The notes under the pieces were generated by a model. The model was not told where the DNA came from and made no database searches. It was given only the letters and a program-made list of their open reading frames with translations. Positions 34,669 through 44,618 of a stretch of DNA of 64,000 nucleotides are shown here, piece by piece. The position numbers and the translations under genes are program-made. This DNA comes from Leucobacter viscericola (lineage in GTDB: Bacteria; Actinomycetota; Actinomycetes; Actinomycetales; Microbacteriaceae), in assembly GCF_011299575.1 (NCBI RefSeq), contig NZ_CP049863.1, positions 1,736,001 through 1,800,000 of the forward strand. Direction: 5' to 3'. The stretch's first letter is position 1, and every line of letters starts with the position of its first letter.

Positions 34669-36642
34669 GTGGCAGTGCATACTGAGCAACCAGGCAGCTC
34701 CGGATCCCCCGAACCTAAGGGTTCTCGCAAGCCCCGCAGGGGTGGCAAACCCTCGGCGGTGAGCAGTACTCCGAAGGGGCCTCGAGCCTCGCTTCGAGAG
34801 CTTGTGCCGTTCCTGTTCGAGCAGCGCAAGCTACTGACGCTTGCGCTGGTGCTTGGCCTCGTGGCCGCCGTCGCCTCGCTGCTGCAACCGATTTTGCTCG
34901 GGCAGGTCATCACGCGAGTTGAGGGTGGCCTCGCGCTCGACTGGATTCTGGTGGGCCTCTCGGCCATCGTCATCGTCGGCGCGGTGCTGAGCGGTCTGCA
35001 GCACTACGTGCTGCAGCGCATGGGCGAGGGTGTGGTGCTCAACAGCCGCAAGCAGCTCATCGCGAAGATCTTGCACCTGCCGATCTCGCAGTTTGATCGC
35101 CGCCGCACTGGCGATCTTGTGTCGCGCGTTGGCAGCGACACGACGCTGCTGCGCGCGGTGCTCACGCAGGGATTCGTTGAGGCGATCAGCGGGCTACTCG
35201 TGTTTGTGGGCGCCCTCATTGGCATGCTCGTGATTGATCCCGTGCTGTTTGCGATCACCTTTGGTGTGATTCTCGTCGCCCTCGTGGTTGTGGTGATTGT
35301 GTCGGGCAGGATCAGGCCCGCCGTCGCCAGGTCTCAAGAAAAGGTGGGCGACCTCGCCGCCCAGGTGGACCGCACCATCTCGTCCATTCGCACGATTCGT
35401 GCAGCGGGTGCCGCAGAGCGCGAAGAGCAGGCGACCGTGCGCGACGCGTCTGAAGCGTATGTGCTTGGTGTGAAGGTCGCCAAGATTTCGGCGTTTATCG
35501 TGCCGGTGTCGTTCCTCGCGATGCAGCTTTCGTTTTTGGTGGTGCTCGGCCTCGGCGGGTACCGCGTGGCGACCGGTGCGATCACCATCGCGCAGCTGGT
35601 CACCTTCATCATCTTCCTGTTCCTGATGATCATGCCGCTGGGCCAGGCCTTCGGCGCGATCACCGCGATCAACCAGGCGCTCGGCGCGCTCGGGCGCATT
35701 CAAGAAATCGCGAACCTGCCCTCGGAGACCGATAACGATGTCGAGCTCTCGCCGATCGGTCAAATTGTGCCGCTCAGCGAGGTGCGGCGCGAAGACGCCC
35801 CAGCGCTCAGCTTCTCTGACGTGCACTTCACGTACCGCTCGGCGGCCCCGGATCGCGCAGACGCCCGCGCGCTCGTGAGTCGCGGCGCGAAGCGCGACGC
35901 CGAGGCAGCCCCGGCCCGCATCGTCGAGACCCCGGTGCTGCACGGTGTGACCTTCGATGTGCCCCGCGGGTCCCGAGTCGCTCTCGTTGGCCCCTCCGGC
36001 GCCGGCAAGTCGACGATCCTGGGTCTTATCGAGCGCTTCTACGATCCGGAGTCGGGTTCTGTTTCGCTGCACGGGGCAGACCTACGCACCCTGGATCGCG
36101 CAGAGCTGCGGGCTCAGATGGGCTATGTCGAGCAGGACGCGCCCGTGCTCGCGGGCAGCCTGCGCGAGAACCTACGCCTAGCGGCTCCTGACGCCTCAGA
36201 CGCGGCCTGCGAGCGCGTGCTGCGGGCAGTGAACCTTGGTGGCCTGCTCGACCGCACAGCGGCGGGTATGGAGTCGGGATCCCCCCTCGATCTGCAGGTC
36301 GGCGAAAACGGTGTGATGCTCTCGGGCGGCGAAAAGCAGCGCCTCGCTATCGCGCGGGCGCTGCTCACGGCTCCGCCGATCCTGTTGCTTGACGAGTCGA
36401 CCGCCAGCCTCGACGGTGTCAACGAGCGACTGATGCGCGACGCTCTCGACTCGGTCTCGACCGGGCGCACACTCGTGGTGATCGCGCACCGCCTGGCGAC
36501 CGTGGTCGACTCAGACAAGATTGTGGTGCTCGACGAGGGTCGGGTGATCGGCGAGGGCACCCACGAGGAGCTCATCGAGAGCACCCCGCTCTACCGGGAT
36601 CTCGCGGCGCACCAGCTGCTGGTGGCAGATACCGAGGCTTGA
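34669..36642 (+). CDS. ABC half-exporter (permease fused to ATPase)
   Basis: A 657-residue type IV ABC exporter subunit. After a basic Gly/Pro-rich N-terminus (about 40 residues) come six membrane segments (about 55-330), then the ATPase domain with Walker A LVGPSGAGKST, signature LSGGEKQRLAIARALL, Walker B ILLLDESTASLD and switch His in VVIAHRLATV. It should work as a homodimer because no partner is adjacent. A hydrophilic insert PDRADARALVSRGAKRDAEAAP before the ATPase is unusually long. The start is GTG. The substrate is unknown. Confidence 0.9.
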   Translation: MAVHTEQPGSSGSPEPKGSRKPRRGGKPSAVSSTPKGPRASLRELVPFLFEQRKLLTLALVLGLVAAVASLLQPILLGQVITRVEGGLALDWILVGLSAIVIVGAVLSGLQHYVLQRMGEGVVLNSRKQLIAKILHLPISQFDRRRTGDLVSRVGSDTTLLRAVLTQGFVEAISGLLVFVGALIGMLVIDPVLFAITFGVILVALVVVVIVSGRIRPAVARSQEKVGDLAAQVDRTISSIRTIRAAGAAEREEQATVRDASEAYVLGVKVAKISAFIVPVSFLAMQLSFLVVLGLGGYRVATGAITIAQLVTFIIFLFLMIMPLGQAFGAITAINQALGALGRIQEIANLPSETDNDVELSPIGQIVPLSEVRREDAPALSFSDVHFTYRSAAPDRADARALVSRGAKRDAEAAPARIVETPVLHGVTFDVPRGSRVALVGPSGAGKSTILGLIERFYDPESGSVSLHGADLRTLDRAELRAQMGYVEQDAPVLAGSLRENLRLAAPDASDAACERVLRAVNLGGLLDRTAAGMESGSPLDLQVGENGVMLSGGEKQRLAIARALLTAPPILLLDESTASLDGVNERLMRDALDSVSTGRTLVVIAHRLATVVDSDKIVVLDEGRVIGEGTHEELIESTPLYRDLAAHQLLVADTEA

Positions 36643-36651
36643 GCGGGCTTT

Positions 36652-38793
36652 CTACTTCGCGAACTTGCGATCATAGCGCTGCAGGAACGCGGCGAACGCG
36701 GCCCTTGAGGTCGCGCCTTTCTCGTCGAAGAACACCGTGCCGTTGGGCAGCCTGTTGCCAGTCGTGATGCCGTTCGCGTACATCCAGCGAATCTCTCTGT
36801 AGAACTTCGACTTCGGAGTGATGTCGACGAGCGGCTGGCTCGCGCTCGGTTTGTAGTTCTTCGTGCCGCTGAGACGGTAGAGGAACGCCGCCATCGCCTC
36901 ACGACTGATGCTGTCTTGAGGTTTGTAGAGGGGTTTGCCGCCGCTCGGGTTCTTCGAGCCGGTTGCGAGGCCGTTGGCCTTCATCCAGCGAATCTCTTTG
37001 TAGAACTTCGTGTTCTTGTTGACGTCGGCAAAGGGCTCGGGGCCAGTTGGTGTGTAGTTCGTCGTTTTGTTGTAGCGGTAGAGGAACGCCGCCATGTCGG
37101 CGCGAGTGACGTTGCCCGATGGGTTGAAGTTACCGGCCTTGTCACCGGTCGTGATGCCCTTGCCCGCGAGCCAGCGAATCGCGGCGTTGAACTTGTGATT
37201 GTTCGGCACATCGGCAAACACCGGGTTCAGGTCGGTTGAGAGCGTGAGGCGACCATTGGGCCAGCGGTGCACGTTGGTGATGCGCAGGGTTCGCATGCCC
37301 TGCTGACCACCGTAGGTATAGGCGTGGTAGGCGAAGCGGGTCGTACCGTCACCGGGCTGAAAGAGGCTGCCGCCGCCGGGGCCCTGCACCGATCCTGAAC
37401 TCGACATGAGCCGATTGCCCGCCGGACGGTAGCACGCGGCCGTTGGCCCCTTCGGGCAGATCGCGTAACCGGTCGCGTAGTTGCTCGTGTTGTTGGGTCC
37501 GGGGTAGTAGTCACCGCCCGCGTAGAAGAGATAGCTCGTGCCGCCAATGGTCGCCATCGAGGGATTCTCGATTGTGTTGACCTCCCAGGTGCCCGGCGAC
37601 ATGTCACGCGCGAGCAACTGGACGAAACGACCGGTGAGGCCACCCGTGGTCGTGTTGATCGGCTGAGCGTAGAGCCCCTGCGTCACACCGGCCTGCCCCT
37701 GCCCCTTCCAAAGCAGGTACCACTTGCCGTTGTAGGAGACGGGTTCGGGATCAATCGCGCCGCCGGGGTCGGAGTTCTGGCACTGCACCGGGGCTCCACC
37801 GTTGGCGTAGCCATAGGGGCCGCCCGGCTTGGACGACGTTGCCACCGCGATGCAGAACGAGCCGTCTGGTGCGCCGCCCGCCTGGCCGGGGTAACGCGTG
37901 CGCACCGACATGTAAGCGAAGTACTTATTGCCGATTTTGGCGACGCCCGGAGCCCAGTTCTCCTGGGTCATCCACCCGCGAGCGTCGGGGCCGATCGGCA
38001 CCGCCCAACTGGGTCGCTTCGAAACGAGTCCGTCAACGTTGAACCAGGTCTCGCGCTTCTCCTCGAAGCTGCCCGCGGCCGTGTTCGTGTAGCGGTGGTT
38101 GCGAATCTCAGCGGGGATCGCGGGATCGGTGCGAGGGTTGTAGTTGTTTCGGTCTGCAGACTGCCACGTGTCTTGCCACTTTGGCTGCGAGCTGTAGATG
38201 TTCGGGTACCAGTTTTTGAGGTCGGTACTGCGCAGCACCGGCAGCCGCAGGTTGCTGGTGGTCGTGCCGAATGCGTAGTAGACGGTCTTGCCGTTTTCGA
38301 CCACCGGCAGAACCGTGGGGTCTGCGAACGTGCCCGTGTAGCGGCAGCTGGGGCGCATCCAAGCTTCGGACCCAGCACACCAGTTTCGCGCGGCTGCCCT
38401 GGCTGAGGCAGGCGGAACCGGTTCGGTTTCGATGTTCTGAATTGGCTCAAGGGGTCCGGGGTTTATGCCGGGCCCCGGTTCTGTCCCGTTCGGATCCTGC
38501 GGGTCCGGTTCGGGAGTCTCGGGTGGCGCGGGTGTTTCCGTACCTTCACCGTCTGGTGGAATGGGGTCGGTGGTCTCTGGATCGGTGGTTTCCTGGTTGG
38601 TATCACCGGGAGGGTTCGTTGCGGGATCGCTTGGTTCTGGCGTGGGATCCGGCGATTGCTCGGCGCTTATGCCGTTGCCGTTCATGCCACCGTCGGGGGT
38701 TTCGCTCTTTGCGAGTGCATTGCCCGCGGTCGTGAACCCAAAAATCAAAGCGGCTGTGACGATCGCAGTGACAGAACCCCGCAAAAAACGCAC
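36652..38793 (-). CDS. Secreted family-43-type glycoside hydrolase with three SLH repeats
   Basis: A 713-residue extracellular enzyme. A signal peptide (residues 1-28, ending AGNALA) and a Pro/Thr/Glu/Asp-rich linker (35-130) precede a five-bladed beta-propeller hydrolase (about 150-525), with GTFADPTVLP (general-base Asp of GH43), YYAFGTTTSNLRLPV and GAIDPEPVSYNGKWYL. Three S-layer-homology-like repeats follow (VFADVPNNHKF / FADVNKNTKF / LVDITPKSKF, each with EIRWM or AIRWL and MAAFLYRYN-like ends), which may tether it to the wall. GH43 enzymes cut arabinan or xylan side chains. Substrate specificity is not visible. Confidence 0.85.
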   Translation of the reverse strand: MRFLRGSVTAIVTAALIFGFTTAGNALAKSETPDGGMNGNGISAEQSPDPTPEPSDPATNPPGDTNQETTDPETTDPIPPDGEGTETPAPPETPEPDPQDPNGTEPGPGINPGPLEPIQNIETEPVPPASARAAARNWCAGSEAWMRPSCRYTGTFADPTVLPVVENGKTVYYAFGTTTSNLRLPVLRSTDLKNWYPNIYSSQPKWQDTWQSADRNNYNPRTDPAIPAEIRNHRYTNTAAGSFEEKRETWFNVDGLVSKRPSWAVPIGPDARGWMTQENWAPGVAKIGNKYFAYMSVRTRYPGQAGGAPDGSFCIAVATSSKPGGPYGYANGGAPVQCQNSDPGGAIDPEPVSYNGKWYLLWKGQGQAGVTQGLYAQPINTTTGGLTGRFVQLLARDMSPGTWEVNTIENPSMATIGGTSYLFYAGGDYYPGPNNTSNYATGYAICPKGPTAACYRPAGNRLMSSSGSVQGPGGGSLFQPGDGTTRFAYHAYTYGGQQGMRTLRITNVHRWPNGRLTLSTDLNPVFADVPNNHKFNAAIRWLAGKGITTGDKAGNFNPSGNVTRADMAAFLYRYNKTTNYTPTGPEPFADVNKNTKFYKEIRWMKANGLATGSKNPSGGKPLYKPQDSISREAMAAFLYRLSGTKNYKPSASQPLVDITPKSKFYREIRWMYANGITTGNRLPNGTVFFDEKGATSRAAFAAFLQRYDRKFAK

Positions 38794-38924
38794 AGCAACC
38801 TCCGACCGAAGTGAGACACTTCCAGTGTAGGTAACTTTACGTCTGTTGCTAAATTAAGCGGTCACAACAATATCGACAGACACCACCCCGGGTTCACCCG
38901 AGGACACTGTTACATACATTTTGT

Positions 38925-38999
38925 TGGAGCCGCCTGTCGGATTTGAACCGACGACCTGTTCTTTACGAGGGAACTGCTCTACCCCTGAGCTAAGGCGGC
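38925..38999 (-). tRNA. tRNA-Thr(CGT)
   Basis: On the minus strand GCCGCCT pairs with AGGCGGC; discriminator T and encoded CCA follow. The D-arm is AGCTCAGGGGTAGAGC, the anticodon loop CTCGTAA carries CGT (reads ACG), and the T-arm has GGTTCAAATCC. The anticodon stem has one C-A mismatch next to the loop. It is 75 bases including CCA. Confidence 0.93.
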
Positions 39000-39099
39000 C
39001 TGCGTGCGAGAACGCTCGCGCACACGAGGTAACACTCTAGCACGGAGGCGGGCCGCAGTTCACATCGAGGAGAGGCCCAGCCTCGACCCTGCGTTTCAA

Positions 39100-39153
39100 T
39101 GCCGAGAGTGCAGCCTAGAACCGCAGTTTCGGCTGCGGAATGCACTCTCGGCA
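39100..39153. terminator. Nested inverted repeat between hydrolase gene and tRNA-Thr
   Basis: Outer 13-base arms TGCCGAGAGTGCA / TGCACTCTCGGCA (39100-39112, 39141-39153) enclose an inner CCGCAG-TTTCGG-CTGCGG hairpin (39121-39138), with an unpaired GCCTAGAA on the left. It lies 14 bases after the stop of the minus-strand hydrolase gene and upstream of the tRNA, so it is a likely terminator. Confidence 0.65.
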
Positions 39154-39166
39154 ATCGGCCTCGCCG

Positions 39167-40837
39167 CTACTTGCAGCGGGTTCCCTCCGGGGGCACTGTT
39201 CCTTTCAAAAGGTACGCATCGACCGCGTCGTTGACGCAGGCGTTGCTTCCGTACGCGGTGTGCCCCTCACCCTCGTAGGTCAAAAGCACTCCGCTATCGA
39301 GCTGCTTGGTCAACGACTCGGCCCAGCGGTACGGGGTCGCGGGATCGCCCGTTGTGCCCACGACCAGGATCGGATCGGCGCCCTTCGCTTTGACCGCGGT
39401 TCGTTCGGTTCCCGTGTATGGCCAGCCCGCACAGCCGAGGTCACCGTAGCCCTGGAAACGCCCAATGGTCGGGGCAATCTTGGCGAGTTCGGCTGCTTCC
39501 TTGCGCATGCGGTCAGCGTCAATGTCGCTCGGGTAGTCGAGGCAGTTGATCGCCGAGAACGCCTCGGTGGAGTTGCTCGTGTATTTACCGTTCTCGCGGT
39601 CGTAATAGAAGTCAGCGAGCGAAAGACCGACATCGGCGTTGCCATCGGCCACGGAGGTGAAGAGCTGGTCGAGATATGGCCAGTTGCTCTGCGAGTAGAG
39701 CGGAGTGATGATCGCGGTGAGCATCGTGCCCGAGGTGAACATGCGTCCGTCAGACCCCTTCAGCGGCTTCGCGTCGACGCCGTCAAGCAGGCTTCCGATC
39801 GAGGCCATGGCCTCGTCTACGCTGCCGCTCAACGGGCAGTTGCTGCGCTTCAGGCAGTCCGTCACGTACGCTCGCAGGGCCTGCTCAAACCCGAGCGTCT
39901 GCTCGCGAACGACCTCTCCCAGAGAGGTCGTGGGGTCCATTGCGCCATCAAGCACTAGTCGCCCGACCTTATCTGGGTAGGCATCGGCAAACCGGGCGCC
40001 AATGTAAGTGCCGTACGAGTAACCGAGGTAGTTGAGCTTCGGATCGCCCACGATCGCACGCATCATGTTGAGGTCTTGCACTGTAGAGGCGGTGCTGACG
40101 TGCCCGAGCAGCGCACCGGAACTCTTGGCGCACGCCGCACCGAAGTCAGCCGATTCCTTTTCGGCCGCGGCGATCCACTCGTCGCTTCCCTCGGTCAAGC
40201 CGTCTGCCGGGCTGACACCAAACAGGTACTTGTCCATTCCCGCCGCATCAAGGCAGGTGACGGGGGTGGATTTACCGACGCCTCGCGGATCCCACCCGAT
40301 CACGTCGTATTGCTGCTGCACCGCGGGCTCCACGGCCGAGTTGACGCTGTCCAACACAAAGTCGGCACCGGAGGCGCCCGGCCCACCCGGGTTCACAAAC
40401 AGTGAACCGATCGGCTTGCCGTTCTTCGCCGGCTGCTTCACCATGTGCAGCGTGATCTTCTCACCCGACGGATCTTTCCAGTCGAGAGGGGCATACACGT
40501 CTGCACACTGCATACCGGTGCCACACGACTGCCAATTTGGCTGCTGCTTTTCGAAGTCCGTCGCCGTGCCCTTTGGCTCCTCGGGCAGCTTCGTTGCCAC
40601 CGTGGTCGACCCCGCGTCACCCTGAGCGGTCAGGATGAGCGGGAAGATAATGAACGCGGCCAACGCGACCACGGCAACCATTGAGATGATCGCGATCGTA
40701 ACCGGACGTTTGAGAATCGCGCGCTTCACCGGCTCGGCCGGCTCAGCCGGTGGCATTCCCTGCAGCTCGGGAGGCACCGGTGGCACGGGAGGTCGAGGGG
40801 TCTCGGGCATCCCCGGCGTTCCAGGTACTTCGTTCAC
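39167..40837 (-). CDS. TAP-like alpha/beta hydrolase (tripeptidyl-aminopeptidase type)
   Basis: A 556-residue membrane-anchored alpha/beta hydrolase. A Pro-rich cytoplasmic start and one membrane helix (about 48-70) lead to an external hydrolase with VNPGGPGASG, the nucleophile GYSYGTY, the acid in GTTGDPATPY and the base in GEGHTAYG, so the triad is complete. Tripeptidyl aminopeptidase relatives cut peptides from N-termini; many actinobacterial members have no known substrate. Its start (GTG) overlaps the holB stop by one base, so the two are co-transcribed. Confidence 0.85.
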   Translation of the reverse strand: MNEVPGTPGMPETPRPPVPPVPPELQGMPPAEPAEPVKRAILKRPVTIAIISMVAVVALAAFIIFPLILTAQGDAGSTTVATKLPEEPKGTATDFEKQQPNWQSCGTGMQCADVYAPLDWKDPSGEKITLHMVKQPAKNGKPIGSLFVNPGGPGASGADFVLDSVNSAVEPAVQQQYDVIGWDPRGVGKSTPVTCLDAAGMDKYLFGVSPADGLTEGSDEWIAAAEKESADFGAACAKSSGALLGHVSTASTVQDLNMMRAIVGDPKLNYLGYSYGTYIGARFADAYPDKVGRLVLDGAMDPTTSLGEVVREQTLGFEQALRAYVTDCLKRSNCPLSGSVDEAMASIGSLLDGVDAKPLKGSDGRMFTSGTMLTAIITPLYSQSNWPYLDQLFTSVADGNADVGLSLADFYYDRENGKYTSNSTEAFSAINCLDYPSDIDADRMRKEAAELAKIAPTIGRFQGYGDLGCAGWPYTGTERTAVKAKGADPILVVGTTGDPATPYRWAESLTKQLDSGVLLTYEGEGHTAYGSNACVNDAVDAYLLKGTVPPEGTRCK

Positions 40838-41985
40838 TACATGCTCTCTCTATTGGATACTTTTTCCGCGATCACTCCGGCAAACAACGCCTCAAGCACC
40901 AGCCCGGGAGTGATCCCTCGAGTGAGACGCACGCGGGCAGTCTCAATGGCGGTCACCATCGCGAGGGCGTGTTCTGGGCTCCAGCGCTCTGCGAGATCTG
41001 TGATGCGGTCGGCCTGCTCCAGGTTCACGAGCTCCGGCTCGGCTCCCAACGCGGTCAGCAGCACGTCTCGATAGAGCGACAGGAGGTCGGTGAGAATGCG
41101 GTCGATACCGTCTCGCAGACTACGAGTTGCCCGCCGCTTTTGGTCTTCTTCGAGCGCCTTCATCTGAGAACGCATCTGGGGTGGGATCGCGGCGCCGGGG
41201 GCAAGCCCGAGGCTGCGCATGGCGCTGTCGCGTTCAGTCGCGTCGAGCCGCTCGGTCAGTGCAGCAGCATCGGCCTCCGCCACTTTCACGAGGGATCCGG
41301 CGGCGTGCATTGCATCACCAAGCGTCTCAATGCCGAGTGCGATGTTGATCGTGCGGTCACGACGTTCCATAGATTCGGGATCAGTCGCGAGTCGCCTCGC
41401 CATGCCGATGTGGCTCTGTGCGAGTCTCGCCGCCCGCTCAGCATCGACCTCGCTCGCGCCGTCTCGCTCGTGCAGCAACCTCGCAATATCACCGGCGCTC
41501 GGCGTGACGAGCCGCAGCGAACGGGCCCTCGACCGAATCGTCGGCAGCAGGTCGGCCTCACTCGGTGCACACAGTATCCAGATGGTGCGCTCGGGTGGTT
41601 CTTCGAGTGCTTTCAGCAGCACATTCGAGGTGCGCTCGGGCATTCGATCCGCGTCTTCGATCACAATCACGCGGTAGCGGCCCTCAGCCGGGGAGTAGTG
41701 GGCGGTCGCGACGATCTCGCGGGCTGCCTTGATATCGATCACAAGCTTTTGTGTTGTGAGCACTCCCAAGTCGGGGTGCGTCTGAGCTTGCACCTGCTGA
41801 AAGACCGCCTCGCGGTCATCTTCGCTGCGCGCGATTAACGACGCTGCAAAACGAAAGGCCAGGTTCGAGCGGCCCGATCCTGGTGGCCCAGTAATCAGCC
41901 AGGCATGGGCGCCGGGCGCCTCGGACTCGCGCTGCAGCGTCTGCACCGCCTCAGGTTGCCCCACAATCTCTGACCAAAAACTCAC
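40837..41985 (-). CDS. holB: DNA polymerase III delta' subunit
   Basis: A 382-residue clamp-loader subunit. GTG 41985 giving VSFWSEIVGQPEAVQTL is chosen, because homologues start there; the open frame continues 30 residues upstream without homology. It has GPPGSGRSNLAFRFA (a P-loop-like sequence with Arg instead of Lys, usual for actinobacterial delta'), VIEDADRMPERTSNVLLKALEEPP and the sensor-like region. It helps load the beta clamp. Its usual neighbour tmk is not upstream. Confidence 0.9.
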   Translation of the reverse strand: MSFWSEIVGQPEAVQTLQRESEAPGAHAWLITGPPGSGRSNLAFRFAASLIARSEDDREAVFQQVQAQTHPDLGVLTTQKLVIDIKAAREIVATAHYSPAEGRYRVIVIEDADRMPERTSNVLLKALEEPPERTIWILCAPSEADLLPTIRSRARSLRLVTPSAGDIARLLHERDGASEVDAERAARLAQSHIGMARRLATDPESMERRDRTINIALGIETLGDAMHAAGSLVKVAEADAAALTERLDATERDSAMRSLGLAPGAAIPPQMRSQMKALEEDQKRRATRSLRDGIDRILTDLLSLYRDVLLTALGAEPELVNLEQADRITDLAERWSPEHALAMVTAIETARVRLTRGITPGLVLEALFAGVIAEKVSNRESM

Positions 41986-42142
41986 GCGCCAAGCGTATCG
42001 CGAGCCACTGACAACGGCTGACTGAAGCCGCAAAGCGCCCTGCGGTGAACGCAAGTCAACCGAAAGAGCAACCATAACGTTGGGTCGCGTTCACGCGGTG
42101 GCGGGGCGGCATCGAAATGGCGGGGCGGCATGGATGCAGACC

Positions 42143-42769
42143 CTACAGATCGACGTAGCCGATCCCACCCGCCTCTACTCGCGCAGCGCCCGCACTCAGC
42201 TCGGCGGCGAGCGCGGTGAGCCCGGCGACTTCTTCTTCGGCGATCTCGAACCCCTGGGCAACCTCGTCGCTGTACTCAGCGGCACCGATCCCGTACCCGC
42301 GTCGCCTGGCCTCGGCCTCAATCTGGGCCGCAACTTCGTACGACGATCGCACCGTCACCTCGCGCCGCAGCCCTCGCCGCACGCGCGTTGCCTCCAGCAC
42401 AGCCCCGGCCACAGCGGAGCGGTACGCGCGCGTCAGGCCACCTGCACCCAGCAGCACTCCCCCGAAGTACCGCGTCACGACTGCGACCACATCGCTGAGA
42501 CCAGCTGACGTCAGGGCATCGAGCATGGGAGCTCCCGCCGTGCCGCTCGGCTCACCGTCATCGTTGGATCGCTGCACGCGGCCGTCCGCTCCAATCACAA
42601 ACGCCGAGCAGTGGTGTCGTGCCCGTGGGTGCTCGGCACGCACAGCAGCAATGACCTCGCGCGCTGCCGCCTCGTCTTCGACGCGCTCGAGCCGGGAGAT
42701 AAAGCGGGATCGCGAGATCTCAATCTCGGTCTCAACCGCTTTTGCGATCGTCTCGTACTCGGCTGCCAT
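42143..42769 (-). CDS. YigZ/IMPACT-family protein
   Basis: A 208-residue protein with the UPF0029/IMPACT N-terminal domain: SRSRFISRLERVEDEAAAREVI, HHCSAFVIGADGRVQRSNDDGEPSGTAGAPML and VVTRYFGGVLLGAGGL. A short alpha/beta C-terminal domain follows. Relatives bind translation factors or act in stress, but the bacterial role is uncertain. The annotated frame extends far upstream without homology; ATG 42769 (MAAEYET) fits the family, though GGAGGA is unusually close to it. It is divergent from the S4 gene, 48 bases away. Confidence 0.87.
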   Translation of the reverse strand: MAAEYETIAKAVETEIEISRSRFISRLERVEDEAAAREVIAAVRAEHPRARHHCSAFVIGADGRVQRSNDDGEPSGTAGAPMLDALTSAGLSDVVAVVTRYFGGVLLGAGGLTRAYRSAVAGAVLEATRVRRGLRREVTVRSSYEVAAQIEAEARRRGYGIGAAEYSDEVAQGFEIAEEEVAGLTALAAELSAGAARVEAGGIGYVDL

Positions 42770-42817
42770 TCCTCCATTCTGCCGGTTTGCGCGTGCGGTC
42801 ACGCTATCCTTGCGAGC

Positions 42818-43195
42818 ATGGCCGTACGAGTGGATAGCTGGGTGTGGGCGGTGCGACTCGCAAAAACGCGCAGTCAGGCAACAACCATGTGCCGTGGTGG
42901 CCACGTTCGTGTGAACGACCAGACCGCAAAGGCCGCGCAGCCGGTGAAGGTCGGTGACGTGGTTCGCGTGCGAATCCGCGGCTTCGACAAGATCTATCGA
43001 GTCACCGGGCTTGCAACTCGGCGCGGCAGTGCGACCGAGGCGGCGAAGCACTTCGAAGATCTGACTCCACCGCCACTCCCCCGCGTCGAGCAGCCTGCCG
43101 CTGTGATTCGGGATCGCGGCGCCGGTCGACCAACCAAGCGTGAGCGTCGGGATATCGACCGCCTGCGCGGGCGTGACGTGGATCCGCTCGAGTAG
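42818..43195 (+). CDS. S4-domain RNA-binding protein (Hsp15-like)
   Basis: A 125-residue protein with an S4 domain (residues 1-60): VRVDSWVWAVRLAKTRSQA, CRGGHVRVNDQ and VKVGDVVRVR. A basic C-terminal tail (RPTKRERRDIDRLRGRD) follows. Hsp15 relatives rescue stalled 50S subunits by binding peptidyl-tRNA complexes. ATG 42818 is chosen; the frame opens much earlier only because of high GC. It shares a short divergent promoter region with the YigZ gene. Confidence 0.88.
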   Translation: MAVRVDSWVWAVRLAKTRSQATTMCRGGHVRVNDQTAKAAQPVKVGDVVRVRIRGFDKIYRVTGLATRRGSATEAAKHFEDLTPPPLPRVEQPAAVIRDRGAGRPTKRERRDIDRLRGRDVDPLE

Positions 43196-43575
<380 letters not shown>

Positions 43576-44550
43576 GTGGCCGCGCTTACTGACTCAAACG
43601 CAACGCTGCACCTTTCTGCAGCCGAGTGGCAAGCGCGAGCGGCCGAGCACGAAGCCCGAGCCGACGCGCTCACCGCGGGCCACCGCGAGCGCAAACTGCG
43701 CGGTGAGAAGCACCCCATCGAAGACTTTTTGTGGCACTACTACTCGGTGAAACCGCGGGAGCTGCGGCGCTGGCACCCGGGCGCGGGCGTTGTGCTCGAG
43801 GGGGCGGATCGCGGATCCTGGCGGCACTACAGGACCGTTGCGGCGAGCCCGCACAGTTCAGGACCTGACCCCGCGACCGACCCTGTCACGATCGGCGCTG
43901 AAGTCTTCGCCGATGCTCAGAACACCGACTCAATGGTCGATCTCACCGAGTTCTTCGCGACCCGCGGCGGCACCGTCGACTACGTCGAAAACCTGCTCTC
44001 GGCAACCCTCGAACGCACCCCGCGCTACGGCTGCTTCGGTCTGCACGAGTGGGCGATGGTTTACCGCATGACTTCCGAGCAGCTGCGCCACAGCGCGCTC
44101 CCCCTGCGCATCGGCCACGAGGCAACGGACTTGGTCGTGGAACAGCACCCGATTGCGTGCACCCATTTCGACGCGTTCCGCTTCTTTACGCCCGAGGCAG
44201 CACCACTCAACACGCTGCAGCCGACGCGCGAATCTCAACCCGCACTGGAGCAGGCCGGTTGCCTGCACGCGGGCATGGACGTCTATAAGTGGGCATCGAA
44301 GCTCGGGCCAATCGTGCCCGGCGAGGTTCTGCTCGACGCCTTCGAGCTCGCCCGCGACATTCGTGTGGTCGACATGCAGGCATCGCCCTACGACGTGAGT
44401 TCACTGGGGCTCCCCGCGATCCCAATCGAAACCCCGGAGGGTAAGCGCGAGTACACGCAGCTGCAGCGCGGATTCGCCGAGCGCGGCAATGCGCTGCGGG
44501 AGCGTGTAATTGCGGCGATTCGGCGGGCTCGCGCTTTGCGGCCGGTCTGA
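43576..44550 (+). CDS. Putative 3-methyladenine DNA glycosylase
   Basis: A 324-residue soluble protein of an actinobacterial family that I recall being annotated as 3-methyladenine DNA glycosylase. Distinct segments are EKHPIEDFLWHYYSVKPRELRRWHPG, YRMTSEQLRHSALPLRIGHEATD, CTHFDAFRFFTPEAAPLN and YKWASKLGPIVPGEVLLDAFELAR. I cannot point to the helix-hairpin-helix or catalytic Asp of the well-known glycosylases, so activity is uncertain. It starts with GTG and is a single gene. Confidence 0.6.
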   Translation: MAALTDSNATLHLSAAEWQARAAEHEARADALTAGHRERKLRGEKHPIEDFLWHYYSVKPRELRRWHPGAGVVLEGADRGSWRHYRTVAASPHSSGPDPATDPVTIGAEVFADAQNTDSMVDLTEFFATRGGTVDYVENLLSATLERTPRYGCFGLHEWAMVYRMTSEQLRHSALPLRIGHEATDLVVEQHPIACTHFDAFRFFTPEAAPLNTLQPTRESQPALEQAGCLHAGMDVYKWASKLGPIVPGEVLLDAFELARDIRVVDMQASPYDVSSLGLPAIPIETPEGKREYTQLQRGFAERGNALRERVIAAIRRARALRPV

Positions 44551-44618
44551 GATTCTGCTCGCCATGGCCCCGGAGGATCACCCCGGCCAACGGACTGCAA
44601 GCCGCAAAGCTGACCTAG

